64,000 bases of DNA, from NCBI GenBank assembly GCA_934408585.1, contig CAKRVA010000004.1, forward strand, positions 62,001 to 126,000. The letters run 5' to 3'. This stretch comes from an uncultured Lachnospiraceae bacterium. GTDB lineage: Bacteria > Bacillota > Clostridia > Lachnospirales > Lachnospiraceae. Shown piece by piece: positions 8,599-18,104 of this stretch. The number at the start of each line of letters is the position of its first letter. Position 1 is the stretch's first letter. A program made the position numbers and the translations under genes. The notes under the pieces are model-generated. The model was not told where the DNA came from. It was given only the letters and a program-made list of their open reading frames with translations, and did no database searches.

Positions 8599-10362
8599 AT
8601 GGTACAGTCAAGAACACACACATGTAATCAGCTTCGCCTTAGTGACGTTGGCAGCAAAGTCACAATCGTGGGCTGGTATGACAATATGAGAAAGGTCAGC
8701 AAAAATCTGGGATTTCTGATTCTCCGTGATTTTTACGGAGTGACACAGGTTGTTGTGGAAACCGAAGAAATGATGGAAAAACTGAGTGGAATCAACAACG
8801 AATCCACACTGTCCATTACCGGAACCGTAAGAGAACGTTCCAGCAAAAATGCAAATCTTCCTACCGGAGAGATTGAAGTAGTACCGGAGGAGATTACGGT
8901 ACTTGGAAAATGTATTTATAATGAACTTCCATTCGAAGTAAATCGAAGCAAAGAAGCAGATGAAGCAACCAGATTAAAATATCGTTATCTGGATTTGCGT
9001 AATCCGGCAGTAAAAGAAAAAATCGTAATGCGTAGTAAAATTGTTGCAGAGCTTCGTCAGAGAATGACCGAGCATGATTTCCTGGAGATTACAACACCGA
9101 TTCTTACCTGTTCTTCTCCGGAAGGAGCAAGAGATTATCTTGTACCATCCAGAAATCATCCGGGTAAGTTTTATGCACTTCCACAGGCACCACAGCAGTT
9201 TAAACAGCTTTTGATGACTTCCGGATTTGACCGTTATTTCCAGATTGCACCTTGTTTCCGTGATGAGGATGCACGTGCAGACCGTTCTCCGGGTGAGTTC
9301 TATCAGCTCGATATGGAAATGGCATTTGCGTCCCAGGAAGATGTATTTGAGATTATCGAAGATGTATTGCCACCGGTATTTGCAAAATACGGTATTTATA
9401 AAACCGCATCCAAGGCACCTTTTGCAAGAATTTCCTATAAAGATGCACTGGAAAAGTATGGTTCCGATAAACCGGATTTGAGAATTGACCTGACATTGCA
9501 GGATGCAACCGCCTGTCTTTCCGACTGCGGATTCGGACCTTTTGACGGACAGACCGTAGAAGCGATTGTGGTAGATCAGTTTACCGCAACCCGTAAAGTT
9601 ATTGATAAAATCTGTGCTGATGTAGAAGTACAGAGCGGACAGAAAGCATATTGGTTCAAGCTGGATGAAAACGGCGAACTCGTTGGTGGAATTGCAAAAT
9701 TCCTTCAGGAGAGAAAAGAAGATGTCATTCGTACACTTGGACTTAAGAATGGTGATTTTGTCGGACTTACCGCAGGCAAAAAGGGTGATGCACTGAAGAC
9801 CGCCGGTGTTCTGCGTAAGTTCCTTGGTATGAACTGCGAAGCACATATGAAGCAGGAATGCTATGAATTCTGCTGGATTGTAGATTTCCCAATGTATGAA
9901 ATCGGAGAAGAGTCTGGAGAATTGGAATTCTGTCATAATCCATTCTCTATGCCACAGGGTGGTATGGACGCATTGTGTAAGGAGGACCCGCTTTCCATTA
10001 ATGCATATCAGTATGATCTAGTATGTAATGGTGTAGAGCTCTCTTCCGGTGCTGTTCGTAACCATGATCCTGAAATTATGGTAAAGGCATTTGAAATTGT
10101 TGGTCTGGGAGAAGATGATGTGAAAGCAAAATTCCCGGCAATGTACAATGCATTCTGTTATGGAGCACCCCCACATGCCGGTATTGCACCTGGTGTAGAC
10201 CGTATGGTCATGCTGCTTGCAGGTGAGGAAAGCATTCGTGAAATTATTCCATTCCCGATGAATAAGACCGCACAGGATGTGATGATGGGAGCACCTTCTG
10301 CCGTAGATGAAAAGCAGTTGCGTGATGTTCATATTAAACTTGACTTACCAAAAGAAGATTAA
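8599..10362 (+). CDS. aspS: Aspartyl-tRNA synthetase
   Basis: A 587-residue class II synthetase that charges tRNA-Asp. It has the N-terminal OB-fold anticodon-binding domain (GWYDNMRKVSKNLGFLILRD), class II motif 2 (CFRDEDARADRSPGEFYQLDME), the bacterial GAD insertion (about residues 290-420) and motif 3 (GIAPGVDRMVMLLAG). The motif 2 region reads RSPGEFYQLDME rather than the more usual RQPEFTQ form, so it belongs to a distinct sequence subtype. I chose the start at 8599 with GAGG 6-7 bases upstream; an ORF extension to 8560 lacks support. No T-box fits in the short gap before it. Confidence 0.96.
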   Translation: MVQSRTHTCNQLRLSDVGSKVTIVGWYDNMRKVSKNLGFLILRDFYGVTQVVVETEEMMEKLSGINNESTLSITGTVRERSSKNANLPTGEIEVVPEEITVLGKCIYNELPFEVNRSKEADEATRLKYRYLDLRNPAVKEKIVMRSKIVAELRQRMTEHDFLEITTPILTCSSPEGARDYLVPSRNHPGKFYALPQAPQQFKQLLMTSGFDRYFQIAPCFRDEDARADRSPGEFYQLDMEMAFASQEDVFEIIEDVLPPVFAKYGIYKTASKAPFARISYKDALEKYGSDKPDLRIDLTLQDATACLSDCGFGPFDGQTVEAIVVDQFTATRKVIDKICADVEVQSGQKAYWFKLDENGELVGGIAKFLQERKEDVIRTLGLKNGDFVGLTAGKKGDALKTAGVLRKFLGMNCEAHMKQECYEFCWIVDFPMYEIGEESGELEFCHNPFSMPQGGMDALCKEDPLSINAYQYDLVCNGVELSSGAVRNHDPEIMVKAFEIVGLGEDDVKAKFPAMYNAFCYGAPPHAGIAPGVDRMVMLLAGEESIREIIPFPMNKTAQDVMMGAPSAVDEKQLRDVHIKLDLPKED

Positions 10363-10386
10363 AGTGTGATAATAAGAATGATTTGG

Positions 10387-10412
10387 AAAGGGCAGCTTCG
10401 GCGAGCCCTTTT
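10387..10412 (+). terminator. Weak hairpin between aspS and dus
   Basis: AAAGGGC and GCCCTTTT form a stem around a TTCG-containing loop. The T-run is only 4 bases, so it may act as a partial terminator or processing site. Confidence 0.45.
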
Positions 10413-10432
10413 CCTGATATAAAGGAGAATAG

Positions 10433-11407
10433 ATGGACTTTTATTTTGCACCGATGGAAGGAATTACCGGATATCTGTTTCGAAATGAATTTCACAGACA
10501 ATTTGACTGTGGAATTGCGAAGTATTTTACGCCATTTCTTGCCATTACGCAGGAGGGCATTTCGAAATCGAAGGAAAAGAAGGACATTGCACCGGAGAAT
10601 AATCAGGGGATGCAGGTAGTTCCACAACTATTGGGGAACCGCGGAGAATATGCAATTCCTTATTTTGAAAAGCTGCAGGAAATGGGATATACGGAAATTA
10701 ACCTGAATGTGGGATGTCCTTATGGAACGGTGGTTTCCAAGAAGAAAGGAGCAGGTCTGCTTTTGGACAGGGAACTGCTACAAACCTATCTGGACACCAT
10801 TTTTGATTGGAAAATAAAAACAAATTCGCCCTGCCGGATTTCGGTAAAAACGAGGAGTGGAATGAACAGTCATGAAGAGCTTCCTGAAATTCTGGAACTC
10901 TATAATGATTATCCACTCTCGGAAGTTATTCTTCATCCAAGAGTTGGAACAGACTTGTACAAGAATACTCCATGTCTGGAAGATATGCAGGAAGCCATGA
11001 AAATCTGTAAACATTCTCTGTGTTATAATGGCGATATTTTTACAAAAGAGGATTATCAGAGTCTGTTGCAGAAAATTCCCGGAGTAAATCATCTGATGCT
11101 GGGAAGAGGACTGCTTGTAAACCCGTCCTTGCTTCGTGAAATTATGGATGGCGCAAGTATTTCCAAAGAAGAATTTCTTACTTTTGAAAGCAACATAACT
11201 AATAGTTATGTAAATCAACAGTGGGGAGATAAGACGGTACTATTTAAAATGAAGGAACTGTGGAATTATTGGCAGTATCTTTTTACGGAAAGTGACAGAT
11301 GTCTGAAAAAAATACGAAAATCGCAACGTGTTGTAGATTATGAAAATGCGGTGCATGAACTGGTAAATACCTGTGAAATAGATACTTCAAGGGGATTTGG
11401 GGGCTGA
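10433..11407 (+). CDS. tRNA-dihydrouridine synthase
   Basis: This 324-residue TIM-barrel flavoenzyme reduces specific uridines in tRNA to dihydrouridine using FMN and NADPH. The N-terminus DFYFAPMEGIT, the catalytic Cys95 in NVGCPYGTVV, the KKKGAG loop, the KTRSG strand and a phosphate-binding HLMLGRGLL segment are all present. SD AAAGGAG lies upstream. It is followed 8 bases later by a transporter, so the two may share a transcript. Which Dus subtype or target uridine cannot be told from sequence alone. Confidence 0.93.
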   Translation: MDFYFAPMEGITGYLFRNEFHRQFDCGIAKYFTPFLAITQEGISKSKEKKDIAPENNQGMQVVPQLLGNRGEYAIPYFEKLQEMGYTEINLNVGCPYGTVVSKKKGAGLLLDRELLQTYLDTIFDWKIKTNSPCRISVKTRSGMNSHEELPEILELYNDYPLSEVILHPRVGTDLYKNTPCLEDMQEAMKICKHSLCYNGDIFTKEDYQSLLQKIPGVNHLMLGRGLLVNPSLLREIMDGASISKEEFLTFESNITNSYVNQQWGDKTVLFKMKELWNYWQYLFTESDRCLKKIRKSQRVVDYENAVHELVNTCEIDTSRGFGG

Positions 11408-11415
11408 GCTGCGAT

Positions 11416-12555
11416 ATGAAAAACAGAATAGATAAATGGAAGAACTTTTTCAAAAAACAGGTCGTGTTTGTTTCGGCAGTTTCTTTGGCAGTGATTTCGG
11501 CTTTCTTTGTAAAACCGTCTGGAAACTATTGGAACTATCTGGACTTCCGGGTATTGGCGCTGTTGTTCTGTCTGATGTTTTTAGTGGCAGGCTTTCGGGA
11601 AGAAGGCGTTTTTCAATATCTGGGAGGACGGCTTGCCTGCTATGCGAAGAACTATATGCAGCTGGAGCTGATTCTGGTGCTTTTGTGTTTCTTTTGCAGC
11701 ATGCTGATTACGAATGATGTTGCACTGATTACGTTTGTTCCGTTTGGAATCGAACTTTTAACAGAAATAAAGAAGGAGAAGCATCTGATTCCGCTGATTG
11801 TGCTGCAGACAATAGCAGCAAATCTTGGAAGCATGCTGACCCCGGTGGGGAACCCGCAGAATCTGTATCTGTATTCCGTTACGGGAATGGGATTTGGAGC
11901 ATTTGTAGGTCATATGCTTCCGCTGACAATAGTATCGCTGGTACTGCTTCTTATTGTAATATGTCTGCGGGGAAGAACTACACGAAACGAACCGGTACTT
12001 CCTGTTCCGACGGAGAGCCTGAAATCTTCGTTTCATCAATCAAAGCTTTTGATTTTAGGGATATTATTTCTGATTTGTATGGGAACGGTTCTGCGAATTC
12101 TGCATTATCAGGTGAGCTTACTGATGGTAGTCGTTATAGGGGTGATTTTCTTTCGGTCACTTTTTGCCAGGGTGGATTACTTCCTTTTGGGAACGTTTGC
12201 CGGCTTTTTCATCTTTGTCGGAAACATGCAGAATATCGAAGCAGTCAGTGAATTTGTCCGGAAACTGATTCAGGGCAGAGTGTTTTCATTATCCGTTATC
12301 TGTTCACAAATTATCAGTAATGTTCCGGCAACCATGTTATTATCGGGATTTACATCCGAATATGGGCAGATGCTCTGGGGTGTCAATGTGGGTGGACTCG
12401 GAACGCTGATAGCATCACTTGCAAGCCTGATTTCTTACCAGTTTTATGCATCTGTCAGTGGCGCAAAATGTGGCAGATACATAAAAGTTTTTACCATATA
12501 TAATGTTCTGTTTCTGGTGGTACTCTGTTTAATGTCGAAGATACTTTTGCAGTAA
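11416..12555 (+). CDS. SLC13/ArsB-type anion or citrate permease
   Basis: A 379-residue polytopic membrane protein with about ten hydrophobic helices. It carries the ion-transporter superfamily signatures MLITNDVALITFVPF and LGSMLTPVGNPQNLYLY near the middle and a matching SNVPATMLLSGF in the second half, as in SLC13, CitMHS and ArsB relatives. The substrate cannot be assigned. No clear SD is seen apart from AGCTGCG. Its last 27 bases overlap the 3' end of the convergent symporter gene. Confidence 0.82.
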   Translation: MKNRIDKWKNFFKKQVVFVSAVSLAVISAFFVKPSGNYWNYLDFRVLALLFCLMFLVAGFREEGVFQYLGGRLACYAKNYMQLELILVLLCFFCSMLITNDVALITFVPFGIELLTEIKKEKHLIPLIVLQTIAANLGSMLTPVGNPQNLYLYSVTGMGFGAFVGHMLPLTIVSLVLLLIVICLRGRTTRNEPVLPVPTESLKSSFHQSKLLILGILFLICMGTVLRILHYQVSLLMVVVIGVIFFRSLFARVDYFLLGTFAGFFIFVGNMQNIEAVSEFVRKLIQGRVFSLSVICSQIISNVPATMLLSGFTSEYGQMLWGVNVGGLGTLIASLASLISYQFYASVSGAKCGRYIKVFTIYNVLFLVVLCLMSKILLQ

Positions 12556-13848
12556 AAATAAAGCACTGACACTTGGAATTACCATAAAGGCATTGATGAG
12601 ATCGGCACATTCCCACACAAAGGAAAGAGGCAGGATGGCACCAATAAAAATCATCGCCAGATAGATGAGCTTATAGGGCAGGTCATTTGAACTTTCAGAC
12701 AGATACCGATACGCCTGCTGTCCCATATAGGACCAGCCAATCAGGGTGGTGACGGCAAAAGCCGTCAGGCATAAGGATAAAAAGGTGTTTCCGCCAAACG
12801 GAAGATAGGAAAAGGCAGCATCCACGAGGCTTCCGTCTGCAACATTTTTAACAGAAGCCGGATGGAGAATCATATTTGTAACAATCACAAGACCGCTCAG
12901 AAGACACATCACCACCGTATCCCAGAAAACGGCAGTCATAGAAACGTATGCCTGACGGATGGGATTTGTTTCTTCCGTGGCAGCTGCGGTGATGGCAGCC
13001 GTACCGATACCGGCTTCATTGGTAAATAGTCCCCGGGCAATACCAAAACGCGCGGTAAGCATCAGGGACGAACCTACGGCACCGGAAACAGCAGCCCTGG
13101 GAGCCAGTGCATGAGTCAGAATCAGGCGGATGGCAGGAACAATCGCAGTGTGATTGAGCGCAAGCAGATAGAAACACGCAACCGTATAAAGTATGGCTAA
13201 AAGTGGTACAATTTTCATACATGCGTTTGCAATGGAACGGTTTCCTTTCAGAATGACAAATGCAATCAGAATCACGGTCAGAAGTCCGGTAAAATAGGGA
13301 GATAAATGAAAGGTCAGTTCATTTGTCTGGGTAATGGAATTTGCCTGTGTAAAGCAGCCGACAAAAAGGGCTGCCAGAAATGTTAAAAAGGCATAGATTT
13401 TCCCAATAGATTTGTTATGTAAACCATTCTCCCAAATATACATGGGTCCACCATGATAGATACCCTGGGAATCCCGATGGCGGAATCGGACACTGAGAAA
13501 GCATTCTGCATAGGAGGTTGCCATGCCGAGGACGCCGGTCAGCCAGCACCAGAAGATAGCCCCGGGACCACCCAATGCGATGGCAGTAGAAACTCCCACA
13601 ATGTTGCCGGTTCCGAGCGTGGCGGCAAGCGTGGTTGAGAGTGTGGCAAACATGGAGAAATTTTTGGAATCATTTTGTCCCGGATGGAGCGAAAGACGGA
13701 TGGCTTTTCCAATGTTCCGTTGAGGGAAACGAAGTAACAGTGTAAAATAAATATGTGTACCGGAGAGAAGAAGCAGGAGCGGTCCGCTCCAGAGAAATTC
13801 ATTTAATTTTTGAATCAGGGAAAGAGTCAGATTCATAGAGGTATCCAT
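12529..13848 (-). CDS. Sodium:alanine symporter family (AGCS) protein
   Basis: A 439-residue membrane protein with about 10-11 hydrophobic helices. The family signature ATLGTGNIVGVSTAIALGGPGAIFW is near residues 75-100, and GLFTNEAGIGTAAITAAAT near 275-295, both typical of AGCS carriers that import alanine or glycine with sodium. The start chosen gives MDTSMNL; no strong SD is visible, and a start four codons later is possible. Its 3' end overlaps the convergent SLC13 gene. The divergent DUF3810 gene begins just outside its 5' end. Confidence 0.9.
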   Translation of the reverse strand: MDTSMNLTLSLIQKLNEFLWSGPLLLLLSGTHIYFTLLLRFPQRNIGKAIRLSLHPGQNDSKNFSMFATLSTTLAATLGTGNIVGVSTAIALGGPGAIFWCWLTGVLGMATSYAECFLSVRFRHRDSQGIYHGGPMYIWENGLHNKSIGKIYAFLTFLAALFVGCFTQANSITQTNELTFHLSPYFTGLLTVILIAFVILKGNRSIANACMKIVPLLAILYTVACFYLLALNHTAIVPAIRLILTHALAPRAAVSGAVGSSLMLTARFGIARGLFTNEAGIGTAAITAAATEETNPIRQAYVSMTAVFWDTVVMCLLSGLVIVTNMILHPASVKNVADGSLVDAAFSYLPFGGNTFLSLCLTAFAVTTLIGWSYMGQQAYRYLSESSNDLPYKLIYLAMIFIGAILPLSFVWECADLINAFMVIPSVSALFLLQKYLRH

Positions 13849-13893
13849 ATCAAAGGTTGGTATAGTGTAAGTTATGAGGAGAATAACAATCTT

Positions 13894-15021
13894 ATGTCAA
13901 AAAAACAGATTCCCCTGTTGTTTTTATTCCTATCGATAGCACTTAATGTAATCGCACGGATTTTTCCGCAACTTACAGAAAGTTATGTAAACCATATATT
14001 TCCAATCTGGGTGGAAACTTACGGAAGAGTGACGGGAGCCATTCCGTTTTCTGTTGGGGAATGGATGTTGTATCTTGCAGTGTTCCTTCTTTTTATCTGG
14101 ATACTATGGGGATTGGTTGTTTTTATTATTAAAATAAGTAAACATAATATAGAATTATGTAAATATGATTGCTATAAAAAATATACCATGTTTCTCTGGT
14201 GGACGTTTGGAATCGTATGTGTAATTATGACATTAAACTGCTTCATGCTTTATCAGGTTCCGACCGTCACCGAGCGTTTTTCGATGGCAGACCATTCCGG
14301 CAAAGAAGTATCCTATGGAAAAGAAGAACTTGCCACATTGCGGGATTATGTAGTGGAACGAGCGAATGAACTGAGTGAACAGATGGAGAGGGATGAGCAG
14401 GGATATATCATCACAGAGGTTGATTTGGAACAGACAGCAAGGCAGGAAATGAGCCGGCTGGGGGAGCAGTTTCCGAATCTGGGCGGATATTATCCGAAAC
14501 CGAAAAAGTTTTTTGCTTCGGAATTTTTTAGCCAGCAATATATTATGGGATATTATTTTCCATTTTCAATGGAAGCCAATTACAATGATTTGATTTATGT
14601 GACAAATAAACCGGCAACGATATGCCACGAACTGTCTCATTTGAAGGGATTTATCCGTGAGGATGAAGCAAATTTTATCGGTTATCTGGCATGTGTGGAT
14701 TCCGGGGAACCACTTTTTCAGTACAGTGCATATCTTAGTGTAATCGCATATCTGGATCATGACTTTTATAAGTCGGTTGGAGAAGAAGAGTATTGGAAAC
14801 ATCCTGCAATTTCCACCCAGGTAAAAAAGGATGATGTTTTCCTGACAAAAGAAGCCTGGGCGCAGGTAGAAAACGTATCGCCGTTTGATACGGATATGGT
14901 GCAGCAGGCGTCCTATGACTTTCTGGAAACAACATTGAATCTGAATGGCGTGGAGGATGGACTGGACAGCTACAGCCGTGTCGTGGAGTTGCTCTTGTGG
15001 TATTATGATGGTAAACTATAA
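13894..15021 (+). CDS. DUF3810 membrane protein, predicted zinc metallopeptidase
   Basis: A 375-residue protein with three N-terminal membrane helices (about 5-25, 45-75, 100-120) followed by a soluble domain. The domain has HELSH at residues 245-249 and a downstream acidic REDEANFIGY segment, the pattern of a zincin active site, as in DUF3810. The substrate is unknown. The start at 13894 follows AGGAG by 12 bases; the frame is open further upstream to 13810, but that part overlaps the divergent symporter gene. It is followed 28 bases later by a DUF2974 hydrolase. Confidence 0.82.
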   Translation: MSKKQIPLLFLFLSIALNVIARIFPQLTESYVNHIFPIWVETYGRVTGAIPFSVGEWMLYLAVFLLFIWILWGLVVFIIKISKHNIELCKYDCYKKYTMFLWWTFGIVCVIMTLNCFMLYQVPTVTERFSMADHSGKEVSYGKEELATLRDYVVERANELSEQMERDEQGYIITEVDLEQTARQEMSRLGEQFPNLGGYYPKPKKFFASEFFSQQYIMGYYFPFSMEANYNDLIYVTNKPATICHELSHLKGFIREDEANFIGYLACVDSGEPLFQYSAYLSVIAYLDHDFYKSVGEEEYWKHPAISTQVKKDDVFLTKEAWAQVENVSPFDTDMVQQASYDFLETTLNLNGVEDGLDSYSRVVELLLWYYDGKL

Positions 15022-15049
15022 GTAGAACATATCATAAAGGAGGATAACG

Positions 15050-16258
15050 ATGGAAAACATTATTGAATACGTGAAAACATATGGAACGAATACTTTAGCA
15101 GAAAAGCCGTTTAACGAAGTCGATTCTTTGGTGCTTTGCCAGCTATCCTACATGAATTTTGCTCCGTTTGTACCGGGAATCCAGGACAACAAGCGGGCAG
15201 TGACAATTCAGAAAATTTTAAAGCAGGATCGTATTCCGGAACTGTTGGAAGGATACTGGTATAAGCAGGAGAATGAAACCTTGTTCCGTGCCGTAGCTGA
15301 CTCCAAACGTTTTGGCAGTATGAAGCTGAATTATCATGTAAATATTATCAGCGAAGAAACGGAAACCCAGTTTTCGGCAATGACGTTTTTATTGGATGAG
15401 CAGATTGTATATGTCGCATACCGTGGAACTGATGCGACTATTGTCGGCTGGAAGGAAGATTTGAATCTGGCACTTTCGGAGCCTACGCATAGCCAGGAGC
15501 TTGCAGTACAATATCTGAACCAGGTGGCTGCTCATATTGCCGGCGGATTATATGTCGGCGGACATTCCAAAGGAGGCAATCTGGCTTCTTATGCAGCCAT
15601 GAATTGCAGCCAGAAAATCAGTGACAAAATCATTTATGTTTATAATCATGATGGTCCGGGCTTCCGTCCGGAAATCTTTGCAAAATGCAATTATCAGGCA
15701 GTTGCAGACAAGATGGTAAAATTTATTCCCAAATCTTCCATTGTCGGTGTAATCATGGAAACCTGCCAGAACTGTGAGATTATAGAAAGTCAGAGCATTG
15801 GTGCGATGCAGCACAATTCTTACAACTGGCGGATTGAAGAAGACCATTTTGTACGCTTGCAGGACCGCTCCGCAATTAAAAAGCTTCAGGATGAAGCATT
15901 GAATGAGTGGATACTTTCTTTGAGCCAGGAGCAGCTTCATACGTTTGTTGATACCTTGTATGAAGTCATCAGTGCATCCGGTGCTGCCGACGTCTTCCAG
16001 TTTGGCGGAGATTTAAAGGGCAGCATTACAAGAAGCTACGAGGCATTAAAGGATTTGGATGAGGATACGCGCAAGGCAGTTCATTCCATCCTGCACACTT
16101 TATATGATATTGCCGGCGAGAAGTTCCACGAAGAATTTAATGAAAAGTGGGAGGAACTTCAGCAAAAATTTGCCATGGGGAAAAAGAAAATGGCTGAGAG
16201 TGCAAAATCTGTAGCCGAAAAAACAAAAAGAGTTGACAATAAGAGCAAAATTCGTTAG
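15050..16258 (+). CDS. DUF2974 (Mbeg1-like) alpha/beta hydrolase
   Basis: A 402-residue predicted lipase/esterase-like protein. The nucleophile elbow is VGGHSKGGN with Ser173, preceded by VYVAYRGTD, as in DUF2974 (Mbeg1-like) proteins. There is no signal peptide; the C-terminal 70 residues are Lys/Glu-rich helix. A stronger candidate secreted relative is encoded at 27554-28981. SD AAAGGAGG precedes the ATG. The promoter of the downstream tRNA-Leu lies inside the last codons of this gene. Confidence 0.85.
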   Translation: MENIIEYVKTYGTNTLAEKPFNEVDSLVLCQLSYMNFAPFVPGIQDNKRAVTIQKILKQDRIPELLEGYWYKQENETLFRAVADSKRFGSMKLNYHVNIISEETETQFSAMTFLLDEQIVYVAYRGTDATIVGWKEDLNLALSEPTHSQELAVQYLNQVAAHIAGGLYVGGHSKGGNLASYAAMNCSQKISDKIIYVYNHDGPGFRPEIFAKCNYQAVADKMVKFIPKSSIVGVIMETCQNCEIIESQSIGAMQHNSYNWRIEEDHFVRLQDRSAIKKLQDEALNEWILSLSQEQLHTFVDTLYEVISASGAADVFQFGGDLKGSITRSYEALKDLDEDTRKAVHSILHTLYDIAGEKFHEEFNEKWEELQQKFAMGKKKMAESAKSVAEKTKRVDNKSKIR

Positions 16259-16261
16259 AAT
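16233..16261 (+). promoter_or_regulatory. Promoter of tRNA-Leu inside the preceding CDS
   Basis: TTGACA (16233-16238) and TAGAAT (16256-16261) are 17 bases apart, placing transcription start just before the tRNA at 16273. The -10 box spans the stop codon of the DUF2974 gene. Confidence 0.75.
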
Positions 16262-16272
16262 GGATTTTGTTC

Positions 16273-16356
16273 GCAGGAGTGGCGGAATTGGCAGACGCGC
16301 ACGGTTCAGGTCCGTGTGATAGCAATATCATGAGGGTTCAAGTCCCTTCTCCTGCA
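16273..16356 (+). tRNA. tRNA-Leu (anticodon CAG)
   Basis: An 84-base cloverleaf with acceptor GCAGGAG/CTCCTGC, a D-arm with GGCAGACGCGC, an anticodon loop TTCAGGT giving CAG, a long variable arm typical of tRNA-Leu, and T-loop GGTTCAAGTCC. The discriminator base is A and CCA is not encoded. Confidence 0.95.
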
Positions 16357-16366
16357 TGAATCAAAT

Positions 16367-16402
16367 AAAACCCCAGAGAACGGAAGGTTCTCTGGGGTTT
16401 TT
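16367..16402 (+). terminator. Terminator of tRNA-Leu
   Basis: AACCCCAGAGAAC pairs perfectly with GTTCTCTGGGGTT, followed by TTT. Confidence 0.93.
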
Positions 16403-16577
16403 GCGTGCCTGAAAGTGTCTCCTGTGGGGGAGGTGCTGATGGTTTGTGTTTCTTGATGGTGTCTATTTCCTTATGGTTCCTGTCTTTTGATTGCTTCTGT
16501 TTTATGATAGTTTCCGGAGCTTTGTGATATTCTTTTGATGTTCGTATGCTGTTCTTATGATGTTCGTATGTTGCTGT

Positions 16578-16816
16578 GGGTATGGAGAGGGAATATTTTG
16601 AAAAACACCCTTGGGACGGCGGCGTTGTGGGTATAGGAAGAAGATATCTTGAAAAATACCCTTGGGATGGCGATGCTGTGGGTATAGGGAGGAAATGTTT
16701 TGGAAAACACCCTTGTGACGGTGCTGCTAGTGGGTATAGGGAGAAAAAATGCTTGAAATATACCCATTGAGAAGCGCTTGTGAGGGTATAAATGAAAAAT
16801 ATGCTGTAATATACCC
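16578..16816. repeat. Five tandem hairpin units, period 51-52 bp (family A)
   Basis: Units start with GGGTAT at 16578, 16629, 16680, 16732 and 16784. Each runs 33-34 bases to a closing ACCC (16610, 16661, 16712, 16765, 16816), giving GGGTAT...ATACCC-type inverted repeats with an A-rich inner part ending TTGAAAAA. Spacers of about 18 bases (TTGGGACGGCGGCGTTGT-like) separate them. The period of 51 is a multiple of 3, which creates a repetitive reading frame on the minus strand at 16555-16947, but nothing else supports that as a gene. Confidence 0.8.
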
Positions 16817-16827
16817 ATTAGGCAAGT

Positions 16828-17044
16828 GGATTTTCTATATGTGAAAAAGCAAGAAGAAAATATCCAAAATGAAGTGAAGAAGATGGGGGAATTTTCTATA
16901 TGCAAAAAAGAAAGGGTAGAATATCCAAAACGCTTTGAAAGTGGCATTCGAATTTTCTATATGGGGAAAAAAGAAGAAGAGAATCTCCCAAAATGAAAGG
17001 TGCGTTTTCTATATATAAAAATAGCAAGTAAAAATATCCAAAGG
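16828..17044. repeat. Four further hairpin-like repeats (family B)
   Basis: Four units, beginning near 16828, 16888, 16950 and 17003, start with an (A)TTTTCTATAT motif and end about 38-40 bases later with ATATCC or a variant (ATCTCCC in the third). In the first two, GGA-TTTTCT pairs with AGAAAATATCC or similar. They abut family A. The 17045-17200 stretch holds further degenerate TTTCTATAT copies. The whole 16403-17289 gap (about 890 bases) has no gene I can support; 16403-16570 shows only short repeated GATGTTCGTATG words. Confidence 0.65.
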
Positions 17045-17289
17045 GATGGGAAATTTTGGGAGATATTGTCTTGATATTTTACTTTATAGAAAAGTTTGTG
17101 CTATTTTCAAAAGATAAATTTCTATATCGAAAAAAAATTCCCTTTTTTAGGATACAAAATTAGAAAAAATTTATATATAGAAAATAGCCTATTATGAAAC
17201 GACAGAAGTCTATTTCTGCGGAAACATGAAAAACAGTATGATATAATTCATAGAGTATAAATGTTATGACGATTTTTTTTTTTGAAATA

Positions 17290-17318
17290 TTGTAAATGGC
17301 GTGGAGCCATGTTATAAT
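17290..17318 (+). promoter_or_regulatory. Promoter of the lipoprotein gene
   Basis: TTGTAA and TATAAT are separated by 17 bases, about 70 bases before the start codon. Confidence 0.65.
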
Positions 17319-17388
17319 TCAGTCAGTTCTCATACATAGTAACAGTATGGAAGCTGACTTTTATTTTTATAGAAGAGGGGATAAAAAT

Positions 17389-18039
17389 ATGAATGACAAA
17401 AAAATGACAAAAAGGAATTATTCCAAAAACACATTAGCTCTGTTAACAGTTATGGTTATGCTTATGGCAACCTTGCTTACCGCTTGTGGTTCTGGTAAGG
17501 AAGCCAATACGTCTGCAGCGGAAGATACAACGAATGTAGAAGCAGTAAAAGAAGCAGATTCCACAGAAACTACAGAAACCGAAGAAGTAGCAGAAGTGGA
17601 AACGGCAGTAGAAGAACCTACAGCAGAACCTACGCCCGAACCTGTGGTATATGAAGGAATTGATATGGAATCTACACTTCCTGGCTTGGAATGGATTGAA
17701 ACATTTAATGGGGTTATAGATGAACCTAAAATGGTAATCTTCAATGATGACACCAATAAGAAGGTTATTGTAGAGAATGGACAAGAAGTTGAATTTGTTA
17801 GTGATAGCGATAATCTAGCTATATTTTATCCAAAAGATAAAGAAGTAGTAGAAAACACTGCAGAAAATGTGAAAATTGGACTGAAAGGTTTTCTTAATAT
17901 AGCAACAGAGAATGATGTTAGGCTGATTGGAAAAATGAATTCAAATGTTGAAAATGGCTCAAAAGTTGATGTGGAATGGAAAGTAGGCGTAGATGGAGAA
18001 GACATCGTTTTAAAAGCAACACTGGTAATTAAGAAATGA
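17389..18039 (+). CDS. Predicted lipoprotein with acidic linker, function unknown
   Basis: A 216-residue protein with a basic N-terminus, a hydrophobic stretch and the lipobox LLTAC, so it should be lipidated and anchored outside the membrane. An Ala/Glu/Thr-rich linker (about residues 32-85, with PTAEPTPEP) leads to a roughly 130-residue globular domain rich in beta-prone segments that I do not recognise. The start at 17389 has AGAGGGG upstream; the frame is open back to 17296, but that overlaps the promoter. It stands alone, with its own promoter and terminator, beside the hairpin array. Confidence 0.8.
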   Translation: MNDKKMTKRNYSKNTLALLTVMVMLMATLLTACGSGKEANTSAAEDTTNVEAVKEADSTETTETEEVAEVETAVEEPTAEPTPEPVVYEGIDMESTLPGLEWIETFNGVIDEPKMVIFNDDTNKKVIVENGQEVEFVSDSDNLAIFYPKDKEVVENTAENVKIGLKGFLNIATENDVRLIGKMNSNVENGSKVDVEWKVGVDGEDIVLKATLVIKK

Positions 18040-18104
18040 GTATGTTACGCTCTATCTTGTTGAGTTAATTCTCGCAACCAACAAAAAATAGATAAGATAT
18101 GTAT

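Noticed and set aside
8974..9936. Long minus-strand ORF inside aspS
   Set aside because: It is a shadow of the aspS coding frame; composition and motifs support only aspS.
16555..16947. A 130-residue minus-strand reading frame with a repeated VFFKI...YTH-type pattern
   Set aside because: The pattern is a side effect of the 51-bp repeat length being a multiple of three; there is no ribosome site and the family B repeats break the pattern.
16578..17044. CRISPR array
   Set aside because: Repeats are imperfect, spacers are themselves similar, and no cas genes are near.
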